DNA from: Marinomonas communis
Lineage (GTDB): Bacteria; Pseudomonadota; Gammaproteobacteria; Pseudomonadales; Marinomonadaceae
Assembly (NCBI RefSeq): GCF_004363305.1
Contig: NZ_SNZA01000004.1
Coordinates: 1-64,000 of the forward strand
Length of the DNA stretch: 64,000 bases
Direction: 5' to 3'
Shown: positions 19,507-29,848 of the stretch, piece after piece
How positions within the stretch are numbered: the stretch's first letter is position 1
Layout: every line of letters starts with the position of its first letter
Notes under the pieces: model-generated
The model's database searches: none
What the model was told of the DNA's origin: nothing
What the model saw: only the letters and a program-made list of their open reading frames with translations
Made by a program: the position numbers and the translations under genes

Positions 19507-20364
19507 ATGAGCAACGACATTTTACAAAAAGTTAAAGAACTCACTGAGAACGGACGCGTTGACGTCCCTCAATGGACACCTCTTACTGCAGCAACACGTT
19601 TCACAGACATAAACGATATTGAAGGGATGCGTGTTGCTGGCAAGTTAGCGGGTGAAGTGCTCACCATGCTTGAAGAATTCGTTGTCCCAGGCGTGACTAC
19701 TGAAGAGCTTGATATCATCGCCCACAACTACATCGTGAGCGAACAAGGCGCCATCCCAGCCCCATTGAACTACCACGGCTTTCCGAAATCTTGCTGCACA
19801 TCTGTCAATGATGTCATCTGCCACGGTATCCCAAACGACAAAGCATTAAAGAAAGGTGATGTCGTCAACATTGACATTACCATTATTAAAAACGGCTACT
19901 ACGGCGACACCAGCAAGATGTTTTTCGTTGGCAATGTAGCGCCACATGCTGAGCGCCTTTGCAAAATCACCCAAGAAAGCCTCTACCTAGCCATCAAAAT
20001 GGTTAAACCAGGCGCGCGCCTAGGTGACATCGGTGCAGCCATCGCTGACTTTGCCCACAAAAACCATTACTCGGTTGTTGAAGAGTACTGCGGTCATGGC
20101 ATTGGTACGACATTCCATGGAGAACCTCAAGTCGCCCATTACGGCCGCCCTGGCACAGGCGTTATTCTTGAAGAAGGCATGACCTTTACCATCGAACCAA
20201 TGATAAACGCAGGCAAAAAACAAGTTAAACACTCAGGTCCTGATAACTGGATTGCTAAAACGAAAGATGGGCGTCTATCTGCTCAATACGAGCACACACT
20301 GTTAGTTACCGCTGACGGAGTCGAAATACTTACTTTACGCCCAGACGATACCATCACTCTGTAA
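19507..20364 (+). CDS. map: Methionine aminopeptidase, type I
   Basis: MetAP removes the N-terminal methionine from new proteins. The 285-aa protein is about 20 residues longer at its N-terminus than E. coli Map (264); the family-conserved part begins near DINDIEGMRVAGKLAGEVL. The metal ligands can be seen: Asp in NIDITIIKNGYYGDTSKMF, His in CGHGIGTTFHGEP, Glu in FTIEPMI and Glu in SAQYEHTLLV. The upstream Shine-Dalgarno is weak, so a shorter form from an internal start is possible. Divergent from rpsB, with glnD 28 bp downstream. Confidence 0.95.
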   Translation: MSNDILQKVKELTENGRVDVPQWTPLTAATRFTDINDIEGMRVAGKLAGEVLTMLEEFVVPGVTTEELDIIAHNYIVSEQGAIPAPLNYHGFPKSCCTSVNDVICHGIPNDKALKKGDVVNIDITIIKNGYYGDTSKMFFVGNVAPHAERLCKITQESLYLAIKMVKPGARLGDIGAAIADFAHKNHYSVVEEYCGHGIGTTFHGEPQVAHYGRPGTGVILEEGMTFTIEPMINAGKKQVKHSGPDNWIAKTKDGRLSAQYEHTLLVTADGVEILTLRPDDTITL

Positions 20365-20392
20365 CGCAAGTTTTCAAACTAAGAGGCCTGAT

Positions 20393-23092
20393 ATGGACTT
20401 CCCAGCTTTTCCAGATGCTCCACCTTTGTTTAGCGCAGATGAGAAAGAAACACTGGCATCCACACAAACCGATGCCAAACGCTTTCGTGAACTCATCAGC
20501 GAAAAGACAAAGGCATACAATGATCTTTTTCATGATCTGTACCCTATCGAAAAGCTAGTTAAGGGCCTATCAGGCCTTTACGACGAAGTCATGCGGGCCG
20601 CGTGGATGCGCTCAGGTCTTGATAAAATCCCATCCGTTGCAATGATTGCGGTAGGTGGCTATGGACGTAGTGAGCTCCACCCAAAATCAGATATTGACCT
20701 ACTTATCTTATTAAAAGATGACTGCGTACCTCCTGCACAGGAAATAGAAGCGTTTATTACATTTCTATGGGACCTAAAACTGGATGTCGGTCATGCAGTT
20801 CGCACCATTACTGAGTGCGCAGAATTGGCTGCAAACGATATCACAGTCATCACTAATCTAATTGAATCTCGCACCCTGTTCGGCGACGAAGAGTTACTAG
20901 CAAATCTTAAATTAAAGGTTGATGTAAACCACATGTGGGATGGTCAGTCTTTTTATCGAGCGAAACTAGCCGAACAAAAAGAGCGTCACGCAAAGTATCA
21001 AAATACGGCATACAACCTAGAGCCTAACTTGAAAGAGTGTCCTGGCGGCCTTCGCGACATGCAAGTGATTGATTGGGTAGCAAAGCGACATCTGCACACC
21101 CATCGACTGAGCGCTCTAATTGACAAAAAATTCCTCTCTGAAGATGAGTATACGCAAATAAAAGGCGCTGTTTCCCATCTATGGCGTATACGCTGGGCAT
21201 TGCATACGATTGTTGGTCGAAAAGAAGATCGCCTGCTTTTTGACCATCAGCGCACACTTGCTAAAGAGTTTGGTTTCGACGATGAAGACTTGAAACGTAA
21301 TGTCGAACGTTTTATGCAAGGTTATTATCAAAGTGTTGCAGCAATTCAACAACTTAACGATTTACTGCTACAGCATTTCGAGGAATCCTTTCTTAGCCTT
21401 GAACCAAACCCGGCCATTGAAGTCATCAACGAGCGCTTTCAAGTAACTAATGGTCAACTTGAAATCCGTTCTGCGGACGTTTTCACGCAAACCCCATCTG
21501 CCATGCTAGAGATGTATAAGATCATGGGAGATCGAGGTGAGATTACAGGCATTCGCGCCAACACAATGCGCGCCCTACGCGACAACCTAGATATGGTTGA
21601 TGAGTCCTATCGAGTTGATCCTGTTAACACCGCACTCTTCCTCGACATCATTGCCAGCCGCTACCGCATGACAACCGTCCTTCGCTCAATGAAGCACATT
21701 GGCTTATTAGGGCGATATTTACCTGAGTTTGGTGCAATCATAGGCCAAATGCAGCACGATTTATTCCACATCTACACCGTAGATGCTCACACGCTGCAAT
21801 TGGTTGAGAATTTACGCCGCTTTCTTCTCCCAGAAAGTCGCTCAAATTTTCCGATCTCTTCTCAGGCAATCCGCCATATCGCCAAGGTAGAGCTACTGTA
21901 TATTGCCGGACTCTACCACGACATTGCCAAAGGACGCGGTGGCGACCACTCCGAGCTTGGCTGCGTTGATGCCAGAGAGTTCTGTGAGCGCCACGGGTTA
22001 ACCAAACCAGAAACTGAGCTTATTGAATGGCTGGTACGACACCACTTGTTAATGTCTGTCACCGCACAACGTAAGGACATCTCAGACCCAGAGGTGATCT
22101 GGGAGTTTGCCAGCATCGTTAAAAACCAAGAGCGCCTGGACTATCTGTTCCTGCTGACGGTAGCGGACATCAACGCGACCAACCCGACGATGTGGAACAG
22201 CTGGAGAGCATCATTAATGCGTCAGCTATACTTGGAGACTAAGCGCGCCTTACGTCGTGGCTTAGACTCTCCAATTGATGCAGATATGCAAAGTGACGAA
22301 CATAAGCAACGTGCTTTAGAAATCCTAATTGAGCGCAATGCGGACATTATCGAAGCTGAAAAAATTTGGGATGACATCGAAGACGAGTACTTTATTCGTT
22401 CAAACGGTGATGAGATTGCCTGGAATACAGAAGCCATTTTACAGCACCGTCCAAGCACCAAACCATTGGTTGCCATTAGCCCCCTGGGTGGACGCAACTT
22501 CTCTGGCGCCAGCAAAGTCTTTATTTACACCCCTATTGCGAGCCACTTGTTTGCCGTGACTGCCGCTTTATTTGAGCAAATGGGACTAACCATCCTCGAC
22601 GCGAAAATCAGCACCACATCAGATAATTACAGCCTTGACACATTTGTTGTCATGGAGAGTGCTGAATGCCATGACATTAATCTGCACCTTGATCATGAGC
22701 GTATAGAGCTCATGAAAAAGACACTGATTGAACAGCTGGACTCACCTTCACTATATGAGAGTGTTATCAAGCGTTTTACACCAAGACACTTAAAAATATT
22801 TAACGCCCCCTCGACAGTCCAGTTTGTTAGCCAGCCAGAAGAAGTATGGTCTGCATTAGAGGTCACAGCCCCAGACCGCCCTGGCCTGCTGGCACTCATA
22901 GGTCAATTCTTTATGGAGCACGATTTAATGCTACATAAAGCTAAAATTGCTACGCTGGGCGAGCGTGTCGAAGATACCTTCTACATCACTGAAGAGAATG
23001 GCGACTTGATCGCAGACAGCACACGAATGACACACATTTGTGATGCCCTAAAAAACAGTATTGACCGTTTTTCTCAAGCTACGGAACACTAA
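20393..23092 (+). CDS. glnD: [Protein-PII] uridylyltransferase / uridylyl-removing enzyme
   Basis: GlnD senses glutamine and adds or removes UMP on PII proteins, setting glutamine synthetase activity and nitrogen control. The 899-aa protein has the nucleotidyltransferase motif GGYGRSELHPKSDIDLLIL (about residues 87-105), an HD domain for UMP removal (YHDIAKGRGGDHSELG, about 505-520) and two C-terminal ACT domains (starting near KVFIYTPIASHLFAV and EVTAPDRPGLLALIG) that bind glutamine. The Shine-Dalgarno is AAGAGGCC. Its place between map and dapC/dapD is the same as in Pseudomonas. Confidence 0.97.
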   Translation: MDFPAFPDAPPLFSADEKETLASTQTDAKRFRELISEKTKAYNDLFHDLYPIEKLVKGLSGLYDEVMRAAWMRSGLDKIPSVAMIAVGGYGRSELHPKSDIDLLILLKDDCVPPAQEIEAFITFLWDLKLDVGHAVRTITECAELAANDITVITNLIESRTLFGDEELLANLKLKVDVNHMWDGQSFYRAKLAEQKERHAKYQNTAYNLEPNLKECPGGLRDMQVIDWVAKRHLHTHRLSALIDKKFLSEDEYTQIKGAVSHLWRIRWALHTIVGRKEDRLLFDHQRTLAKEFGFDDEDLKRNVERFMQGYYQSVAAIQQLNDLLLQHFEESFLSLEPNPAIEVINERFQVTNGQLEIRSADVFTQTPSAMLEMYKIMGDRGEITGIRANTMRALRDNLDMVDESYRVDPVNTALFLDIIASRYRMTTVLRSMKHIGLLGRYLPEFGAIIGQMQHDLFHIYTVDAHTLQLVENLRRFLLPESRSNFPISSQAIRHIAKVELLYIAGLYHDIAKGRGGDHSELGCVDAREFCERHGLTKPETELIEWLVRHHLLMSVTAQRKDISDPEVIWEFASIVKNQERLDYLFLLTVADINATNPTMWNSWRASLMRQLYLETKRALRRGLDSPIDADMQSDEHKQRALEILIERNADIIEAEKIWDDIEDEYFIRSNGDEIAWNTEAILQHRPSTKPLVAISPLGGRNFSGASKVFIYTPIASHLFAVTAALFEQMGLTILDAKISTTSDNYSLDTFVVMESAECHDINLHLDHERIELMKKTLIEQLDSPSLYESVIKRFTPRHLKIFNAPSTVQFVSQPEEVWSALEVTAPDRPGLLALIGQFFMEHDLMLHKAKIATLGERVEDTFYITEENGDLIADSTRMTHICDALKNSIDRFSQATEH

Positions 23093-23097
23093 ACTAC

Positions 23098-24291
23098 ATG
23101 AACCCCCTGATTCATTCTTTACATCCATATCCATTTCAGAAGCTTGCAGACCTGCTTGCTTCTGTCACTCCCAATGCTGACCTACCATTAATTAAGTTAA
23201 CCATTGGTGAACCTCAACACGATGCCCCAAGCATCGTACTGGAAACCCTTAAAAATGCATTGGATGGTGTATCAAAGTACCCGCTGACGAAAGGGGAAAG
23301 CAGCCTTCGTGAAGCCATCTCCAATTGGGCCATCAAACGCTTCAACTTGCACGAGCTAAACGCAGATACGCAAGTACTGCCTGTAACCGGCACAAGGGAA
23401 GCACTGTTTGCCATTACTCAGGCCCTAGTCGGTGAGAAGCAAAGCCCTCTAGTGGTGAGTCCGAATCCGTTCTACCAAATTTATGAGGGTGCTGGAATTC
23501 TTGCTGGCGCTGAGCTGCATTACTTACCATGCGATGCAGAAAACCAATACAAAATCGACTATCAAGCTGTTTCTGACGACGTTTGGGCACGCTGCGAAGT
23601 CCTATTCGTATGCTCCCCTAACAACCCAGCAGGCTCAGTCACGACACTAGACGAATACCGCTTCCTACTTGAGAAGGCCAAGCAATTCAATTTTGCCATC
23701 ATTGCCGATGAGTGTTACTCAGAGATTTATTTTGAAGAGAAACCACTTGGTCTACTGGACGCCTGCGTGCAACTTGGCAATGACGATTACGATAATTGCC
23801 TAATCTTCCAGTCCCTATCCAAGCGCTCAAACCTACCAGGACTTCGTTCAGGGTTTGTCGCTGGAGACGCAAAATTGCTTAAGCCATTTTTGCAATATCG
23901 TACTTACCATGGCTGCGCGATGCCTCTTCATCATCAAATGGCTTCCATCACAGCATGGAACGATGAGGAGCATGTTGCCAATAACCGCGAAATTTATGGC
24001 CGTAAATTTGATCAAGTATTAGAAATTCTCTCACCTGTCATGACGGTCGAGAAGCCAGAAGCTGGTTTTTATCTGTGGCCCAAACTGCCAATGAGCGATG
24101 AGGATTTCTGCATCAAACTTTATCAAGAAGAATCTGTTTTAGTTCTTCCTGGTAGTTACCTTGGTCGCGAAGTAAACGGCCAAAACCCTGGGCAAAACCA
24201 TGTCCGCATGGCACTTGTCGCAGAAGAATCTGAATGCGTTGAAGCTGCTCAGCGCATTGCACGTTTTATGAAAAAACACCAAAACCTTTAA
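23098..24291 (+). CDS. dapC: Succinyldiaminopimelate transaminase
   Basis: DapC is a class I/II PLP aminotransferase that makes N-succinyl-L,L-diaminopimelate in the lysine and peptidoglycan precursor pathway. The 397-aa protein has the PLP-binding motifs VCSPNNPAGSV, DECYSEIYFEEKP and the Schiff-base lysine in SLSKRSNLPGLRSGF. It starts 5 bp after glnD and is followed by dapD, which fixes its role better than sequence alone, since the family is close to other aminotransferases. Confidence 0.93.
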   Translation: MNPLIHSLHPYPFQKLADLLASVTPNADLPLIKLTIGEPQHDAPSIVLETLKNALDGVSKYPLTKGESSLREAISNWAIKRFNLHELNADTQVLPVTGTREALFAITQALVGEKQSPLVVSPNPFYQIYEGAGILAGAELHYLPCDAENQYKIDYQAVSDDVWARCEVLFVCSPNNPAGSVTTLDEYRFLLEKAKQFNFAIIADECYSEIYFEEKPLGLLDACVQLGNDDYDNCLIFQSLSKRSNLPGLRSGFVAGDAKLLKPFLQYRTYHGCAMPLHHQMASITAWNDEEHVANNREIYGRKFDQVLEILSPVMTVEKPEAGFYLWPKLPMSDEDFCIKLYQEESVLVLPGSYLGREVNGQNPGQNHVRMALVAEESECVEAAQRIARFMKKHQNL

Positions 24292-24319
24292 TATCTATTT
24301 TTTAGGAGCACTTACTCTA

Positions 24320-25357
24320 ATGAGCGACTCTACTTTTGCAATTGGCCTTGGTATTGGCACACAGAACAAAGAAGGTACTTGGTTAGAAGTTTTCTACCCA
24401 TCGCCACTTGTTTCTCCAGAGCAAAGCATCATTGCTGCAGTGAAAGAAAGCACTAACTACGAAGGTGGCAACGCGACACTGGTACTAGACGAAAGCGATC
24501 TAAACCGTCTACACCTTGCTTTGCTTCAAGCTGGCCACATTGAATTAGCAGAACGTGCATCACGCCTTAAGCCTTCTGCACAACCAGTAGTTCTTTGTGT
24601 ATTAGAAGCAGATGAAGCGCCAGCTAACCCTGCTGAAGTGTACTTGAAACTACAACTAATCTCTCATCGCCAAGTTCAACCGCACAACACAAAACTTGAT
24701 GGCATGTTTGGCCTACTAGTGAACACTGCATGGACCAGCGAAGGTCCTATCGATGTCCGTGAACTGGCTGATCGTCAGCTAAGCGCTCGCATGGAAGGCC
24801 GTACTATCGAGGTATTCAGTGTAGACAAGTTCCCTAAAATGGCGAACTTCGTTGTACCTACAGGTGTTCGTATCGGTGATGCAGCTCGCATTCGCCTTGG
24901 TGCTCACCTGGGTGAAGGCACAACAGTTATGCACGAAGGCTTCGTAAACTTCAACGCAGGTACTCTAGGTACTAGCATGGTTGAAGGTCGTATTTCTGCG
25001 GGCGTTGTTGTGGGTAACGGATCTGACCTTGGCGGTGGCTGTTCAACAATGGGCACACTTTCTGGTGGCGGCAACATCGTGATCGCTGTGGGTGAAGAAT
25101 GTCTAATTGGTGCAAACGCTGGTATCGGTATCGGTCTTGGCGATCGCTGTACTGTGGAATCAGGTTTATACATCACAGCAGGCTCTAAAGTTGCTGTCCT
25201 AGATGAAAACAATGAAGTAGTTTCTGTTGTCAAAGCTCGTGAGCTTTCTGGTCAGTCGGACCTTCTATTCCGTCGCAACTCAGAAACAGGTGCGATCGAA
25301 TGTAAGACAAACAAAACAGCAATTGCACTAAACGAAGCTCTGCACGCACACAACTAA
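24320..25357 (+). CDS. dapD: Tetrahydrodipicolinate N-succinyltransferase
   Basis: DapD transfers succinyl from succinyl-CoA to tetrahydrodipicolinate, the step before DapC. The 345-aa form is the long type found in Pseudomonas rather than the 274-aa E. coli type. Left-handed beta-helix repeats are clear from about residue 185 to 300 (VPTGVRIGDAARIRLGAHLG, GGGCSTMGTLSGGG, GANAGIGIGLGDRC). TTAGGAGCACTTACTCTA upstream is a good ribosome site, and a terminator follows. Confidence 0.95.
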   Translation: MSDSTFAIGLGIGTQNKEGTWLEVFYPSPLVSPEQSIIAAVKESTNYEGGNATLVLDESDLNRLHLALLQAGHIELAERASRLKPSAQPVVLCVLEADEAPANPAEVYLKLQLISHRQVQPHNTKLDGMFGLLVNTAWTSEGPIDVRELADRQLSARMEGRTIEVFSVDKFPKMANFVVPTGVRIGDAARIRLGAHLGEGTTVMHEGFVNFNAGTLGTSMVEGRISAGVVVGNGSDLGGGCSTMGTLSGGGNIVIAVGEECLIGANAGIGIGLGDRCTVESGLYITAGSKVAVLDENNEVVSVVKARELSGQSDLLFRRNSETGAIECKTNKTAIALNEALHAHN

Positions 25358-25374
25358 TACCATTAGTTCATACC

Positions 25375-25411
25375 AATGCCGAAACCCTAACTAGGGCTTC
25401 GGCATTCTTTT
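25375..25411 (+). terminator. Terminator after dapD
   Basis: The stem AATGCCGAAACCCT / AGGGCTTCGGCATT, with a 4-nt loop and one A-C mismatch, is followed by CTTTTG. It lies 17 bp past the dapD stop and separates it from the next gene. Confidence 0.75.
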
Positions 25412-25448
25412 GACTAAAGATTAGCGTGGCGAAGAATAGGAGAGGAAC

Positions 25449-25799
25449 ATGACCACTATTTACGGCATCAAAAACTGCGACACCATGAAAAAAGCATTTC
25501 GCTGGCTCGATGAACACAATATTGAGTACACTTTTCATGATTACCGCAAAGACGGTTTAGATCGTGAACTATTAGCTAGCTGGATCGAACAGCTCGGCTG
25601 GGAAGCGGTTGTAAATAAGCGTGGAACCACTTGGCGCAAGCTAACACCGGAAACGCAAGCTGCCATGAACGACCAAACGGCATTAGAAGTGCTACTTGAG
25701 CAACCCGCGATGATCAAGCGTCCATTGTTGGATCACGCGCAATCCCTTACACTGGGCTTTAAAGAAGACAGCTACAGCAATATCTTTGCTAAACAGTGA
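25449..25799 (+). CDS. yffB: ArsC/Spx-family reductase (YffB-like)
   Basis: This 116-aa thioredoxin-fold protein belongs to the ArsC-like family; the conserved N-terminal Cys is in YGIKNCDTMKKAFRWLDEH and the typical NKRGTTWRKL and IKRPLLD follow. E. coli YffB is a related protein next to dapE and is thought to be a glutathione-dependent thiol reductase; the substrate is unknown. It has a strong Shine-Dalgarno (AGGAGAGGAAC) and lies between dapD and dapE. Confidence 0.9.
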   Translation: MTTIYGIKNCDTMKKAFRWLDEHNIEYTFHDYRKDGLDRELLASWIEQLGWEAVVNKRGTTWRKLTPETQAAMNDQTALEVLLEQPAMIKRPLLDHAQSLTLGFKEDSYSNIFAKQ

Positions 25800-26012
25800 T
25801 CAATCAGCAATAACGGGGCGGTAGGCTCCTTGAACAGATCCGCTTAATCTATCTGAGCGATATACAGGGTGTACGTTTGGCAAGACATAGGATGGTCGAT
25901 CTGAGAGGATCATCGGAGCATAATATGTTTGTTGAGGTTGTGACGACGAGCCACTGAGTAATGCACAGCCAGTCATAAAATATGCCAGCAAGCCAACCAA
26001 GCTGAATTTCAT
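25800..26012 (-). CDS. Small putative lipoprotein
   Basis: This 70-aa reading frame lies on the strand opposite its neighbours, between yffB and dapE. The N-terminus MKFSLVGLLAYFMTGC looks like a signal peptide with a lipobox (Cys16). The rest is Pro/Tyr/Ser-rich (YYAPMILSDRPSYVLP) and I do not recognise it. The start has a good Shine-Dalgarno (AAGGATGATGTA). Its stop codon directly abuts the yffB stop in a tail-to-tail arrangement. Function unknown. Confidence 0.6.
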   Translation of the reverse strand: MKFSLVGLLAYFMTGCALLSGSSSQPQQTYYAPMILSDRPSYVLPNVHPVYRSDRLSGSVQGAYRPVIAD

Positions 26013-26076
26013 TACATCATCCTTATCAATCTTTCACTAACTACTGGTAAGGTAACCAAACAGAACACAAAGGTAA

Positions 26077-27219
<1,143 letters not shown>

Positions 27220-27226
27220 GCCCATC

Positions 27227-27502
27227 GTGAGCAAAGCAACCTCCTTCTTTCACTCTCTAGCTATGAGGCTTGGAAAAAACCCTAAGCTAGCGCTTATTAA
27301 GCTGATTCAAGGAGGCTTGTTGTTTGCATTCGGTGTTCTCATGATTTTCGTCGCTAATAATCTCGTAGTGGACTCCATTCAACGTGAAATCATCGCCCTA
27401 GTCGGGCTGACATTAGCTGCCGCTGGTGTACTTTGGTCATTGGTTGGCTATCTATCCATGAGTGTTTTACGCATCTATCACATGTTAAATAAGAAGGATT
27501 AA
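27227..27502 (+). CDS. Small two-helix membrane protein of unknown function
   Basis: This 91-aa frame starts at GTG 7 bp after dapE. It has a basic N-terminus, a first hydrophobic helix (about residues 28-50, GGLLFAFGVLMIFVANNLV) and a second (about 58-80, EIIALVGLTLAAAGVLWSLVG), with a C-terminal KKD tail. No family is recognised. Tight spacing to dapE and to the next gene (4 bp) suggests they are co-transcribed. Confidence 0.65.
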   Translation: MSKATSFFHSLAMRLGKNPKLALIKLIQGGLLFAFGVLMIFVANNLVVDSIQREIIALVGLTLAAAGVLWSLVGYLSMSVLRIYHMLNKKD

Positions 27503-27506
27503 TCCG

Positions 27507-27881
27507 ATGCAGCCTGATATCGAAATCTATCTGCTGTCCTGCCCAACGGAACAAATCATACGTTGGCTGGAACAAGACTTCTCTGTCAATGAGGTGCGTA
27601 CTTCTAGTGACGCTTCCATCAAAGTAACACTTACCTTTAATGGAAATACAATTCCGGTCACAATTCTTGAAAAAGCAGCAGGAAAGCGCTTCACCTCAGT
27701 ATGGTTTGATTCAGATCAGACCCCTTGGGAGAGTGACATGGATTGTGCAAGGCATGCCTTTGAAAAATTGAATTGTGAAGTGCGATGCAACTACCAAGGA
27801 TGGCAGGAAGATAACCAAGACGATCCAGATCTTTGGTGGCGAATCAACGACAATGGGGAAGGTCCTTACATTTGGCGCTAA
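27507..27881 (+). CDS. Conserved-looking protein of unknown function
   Basis: This 124-aa acidic cytoplasmic protein begins MQPDIEIYLLSCPTEQIIRW and ends with a Trp-rich segment DPDLWWRINDNGEGPYIWR. The even composition and many Asp and Trp residues look like a real folded protein; I do not recognise the family. It lies 4 bp after a small membrane protein and 37 bp ahead of panD, so it may be in the dapE-panD transcript. Confidence 0.7.
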   Translation: MQPDIEIYLLSCPTEQIIRWLEQDFSVNEVRTSSDASIKVTLTFNGNTIPVTILEKAAGKRFTSVWFDSDQTPWESDMDCARHAFEKLNCEVRCNYQGWQEDNQDDPDLWWRINDNGEGPYIWR

Positions 27882-27918
27882 CCCAGTCTCGTAACACATC
27901 CAGAATAAGAGAAGTTAT

Positions 27919-28299
27919 ATGCAAATTAATATGCTGAAAGGCAAACTCCACATGGCATCCGTCACTCAAGCCGAACTATGGTACGACGGCTCATGCGCAA
28001 TCGACAGCGACCTAGTCAAACTGGCTGGTCTGCGCGAATTTGAAAAGATTGACATCTATAATGTTGATAACGGCGAACGCTTTCATACCTACGTCATACT
28101 AGCAGAAGCAGGCTCAGGTACAATTTCTATGAATGGTGCTGCTGCTCGTCGAGTACAAGTTGGTGATCGAGTCATTATCGCAGCCTATGCTCAAATGGAT
28201 GAAGCAGAAGCAAACAACTTTAAACCAAAACTAGTCTACTGCAACAAAGACAATACGGTTGAGCGAACAGCGAATACGATCCCTGTTCAAGTTGACTAA
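27919..28299 (+). CDS. panD: Aspartate 1-decarboxylase
   Basis: PanD makes beta-alanine from aspartate for pantothenate and coenzyme A. It is made as an inactive proenzyme that cleaves itself between Gly24 and Ser25 to give the pyruvoyl cofactor; the site YDGSCAID is present here. The 126-aa length matches E. coli PanD and TMLQGKLH-like residues occur at the N-terminus (NMLKGKLH). A convergent terminator separates it from tpx. A panZ maturation partner is not seen here. Confidence 0.96.
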   Translation: MQINMLKGKLHMASVTQAELWYDGSCAIDSDLVKLAGLREFEKIDIYNVDNGERFHTYVILAEAGSGTISMNGAAARRVQVGDRVIIAAYAQMDEAEANNFKPKLVYCNKDNTVERTANTIPVQVD

Positions 28300-28319
28300 T
28301 CACCAACTATTTCAGAAAC

Positions 28320-28349
28320 GAAAAAGGTCGCACGAAGCGACCTTTTTTA
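28320..28349. terminator. Bidirectional terminator between panD and tpx
   Basis: AAAAAGGTCGC, 3-4 nt loop, GCGACCTTTTTT: a perfect stem with A and T runs on the two sides. It lies between two convergent genes and can end both transcripts. Confidence 0.9.
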
Positions 28350-28372
28350 TTGGGTATATAAAGCACTAAGCT

Positions 28373-28870
28373 TTACTTAGCTGCAGCCAGTGCTGCTTCG
28401 TAATCAGGCTCTTGAGCTGTTTCAGGAACTTGCTCTGTGTAAACCACTTCACCTTGCTCATTGATAACAACTACAGAACGAGAAAGCAAACCTGTCAAAG
28501 GGCCTGTTGTAAACTCAACACCATAATCTTTACCGAACGTAGAGCGGAAGCTTGAACCCGACTCAACGTTATCTAAGCCCTCTGCACCACAAAAACGCGC
28601 AGCAGCGAATGGAAGGTCAGCAGAAACACATAGCACTACCGTGTTCTCCAGACTTGATAGCGCCTCGTTGAACTTACGAACAGACGTTGCACAAACACCG
28701 GTATCGACAGATGGAAAAATATTAAGTACAAGTTTCTTGCCTGCGAAATCCGACAATGAAGTAGCGGATAAATCTGTTTTAACTAGCTCAAAAGATGGAG
28801 CTTTCGAGCCTACTGCTGGTAGTTCACCAATTGTTTCTAGTGGGTTACCTTGTAAAGTTACCGTTGCCAT
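28373..28870 (-). CDS. tpx: Thiol peroxidase Tpx
   Basis: Tpx is an atypical 2-Cys peroxiredoxin that reduces lipid and alkyl hydroperoxides, recycled by thioredoxin. The 165-aa protein shows the peroxidatic Cys60 in [15 protein letters not shown] and the resolving Cys94 in ARFCGAEGL, both in the expected places. It lies downstream of a cold-shock-domain gene (42 bp) on the same strand, with which it may be co-transcribed. Confidence 0.95.
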   Translation of the reverse strand: MATVTLQGNPLETIGELPAVGSKAPSFELVKTDLSATSLSDFAGKKLVLNIFPSVDTGVCATSVRKFNEALSSLENTVVLCVSADLPFAAARFCGAEGLDNVESGSSFRSTFGKDYGVEFTTGPLTGLLSRSVVVINEQGEVVYTEQVPETAQEPDYEAALAAAK

Positions 28871-28912
28871 AATGTCCTCTCATAATAAGATGCGGTTTAC
28901 TGCATCATGAAT

Positions 28913-29335
28913 TTAGCTTTTAACAATTGAAACGTTTTCTGCTTGTTTGCCTTTTTCGCCTTCAGTAACAGTAAAGCGAACTTTTTGACCTTCAATCAGG
29001 AATCGACGTCCGCGTCCACGAATAGCGCGATAATGTACAAACACATCATCACCGTTGTCCATCGTAAGGAAACCAAAACCCTTTGATGAATTAAACCACT
29101 TAACCGTACCTAATTCACGATCATCATTTTCTTCCTCACTTTCTACATCATTAGAGGAAGTTTCTTTGACGTTCACATTAGACAAAACAGCGCCTAAGTA
29201 GACTGTTACAAAAGTAACTAAGAAATATACTAGGTAATACTCACCTATTTCGGCTTTGACTAAAGGCGCAATAACCAAAGGTGTGACAAGAGCAAAAATA
29301 AGACTGACTAATAAAACACGTATTGATAAAAACAT
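28913..29335 (-). CDS. Membrane-anchored cold-shock-domain protein
   Basis: The 140-aa protein has two hydrophobic segments (about residues 5-27 and 33-53), a short acidic linker rich in Glu/Asp/Asn (about 57-73) and a C-terminal cold-shock domain (about 75-138) with RNP1 KGFGFL (85-90) and RNP2 VFVH (98-101). The domain is the nucleic-acid-binding fold of CspA; the membrane part is absent from classical Csp proteins (about 70 aa). The linker side should put the domain in the cytoplasm. A Shine-Dalgarno AAGGAACTACC precedes the ATG. Confidence 0.9.
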   Translation of the reverse strand: MFLSIRVLLVSLIFALVTPLVIAPLVKAEIGEYYLVYFLVTFVTVYLGAVLSNVNVKETSSNDVESEEENDDRELGTVKWFNSSKGFGFLTMDNGDDVFVHYRAIRGRGRRFLIEGQKVRFTVTEGEKGKQAENVSIVKS

Positions 29336-29621
29336 GGTAGTTCCTTGAATATGTTTACTGATTTTTTGTTATAAATTCCTAAATGAATACAAGCCTAGTG
29401 TAACTGGGTTCCCCTTATCCATTCCAGTGAGAATTCGACCATCAAAGAACGTCGTCAACCATTGAAATCTTAAGGAATCGCCACAATAAACAACATTAAC
29501 TAAGCGTATTTACGTCAGCAAAAAGCACGCCAAATCACTTAACTCTAATGCCTTATAGCTTAAGCATGGCATAGATATTAAGTACTTAGCACATTAGAAG
29601 ACTACCATATAGCAGCCACCT

Positions 29622-29843
29622 ATGAATACCTCAGACTTGTTAAACCGGATTGACGAACTTGAAATTAAAAGCCAATTTCAAGAAGAGACCATCGATCAAT
29701 TGAATCATGCACTCACTCATCAACAACAGGATATTTTACTCCTGAAAGAGCAAGTCAGATTGCTTGCCAAACGCCTAGAAGATCAGCGCCAGAATACTGA
29801 TTCAGGCATCAGTAACACCATAGAAAAGCCGCCTCACTACTAA
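29622..29843 (+). CDS. slyX: SlyX family protein
   Basis: SlyX is a small coiled-coil protein of unknown role, found near slyD/FKBP genes in many gammaproteobacteria. The 73-aa frame has the typical heptad helix (LNRIDELEIKSQFQEETID, then DILLLKEQVRLLAKRLED) and the diagnostic C-terminal PPHY. It is convergent with rsmJ (5 bp apart). Confidence 0.9.
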   Translation: MNTSDLLNRIDELEIKSQFQEETIDQLNHALTHQQQDILLLKEQVRLLAKRLEDQRQNTDSGISNTIEKPPHY

Positions 29844-29848
29844 CAATA

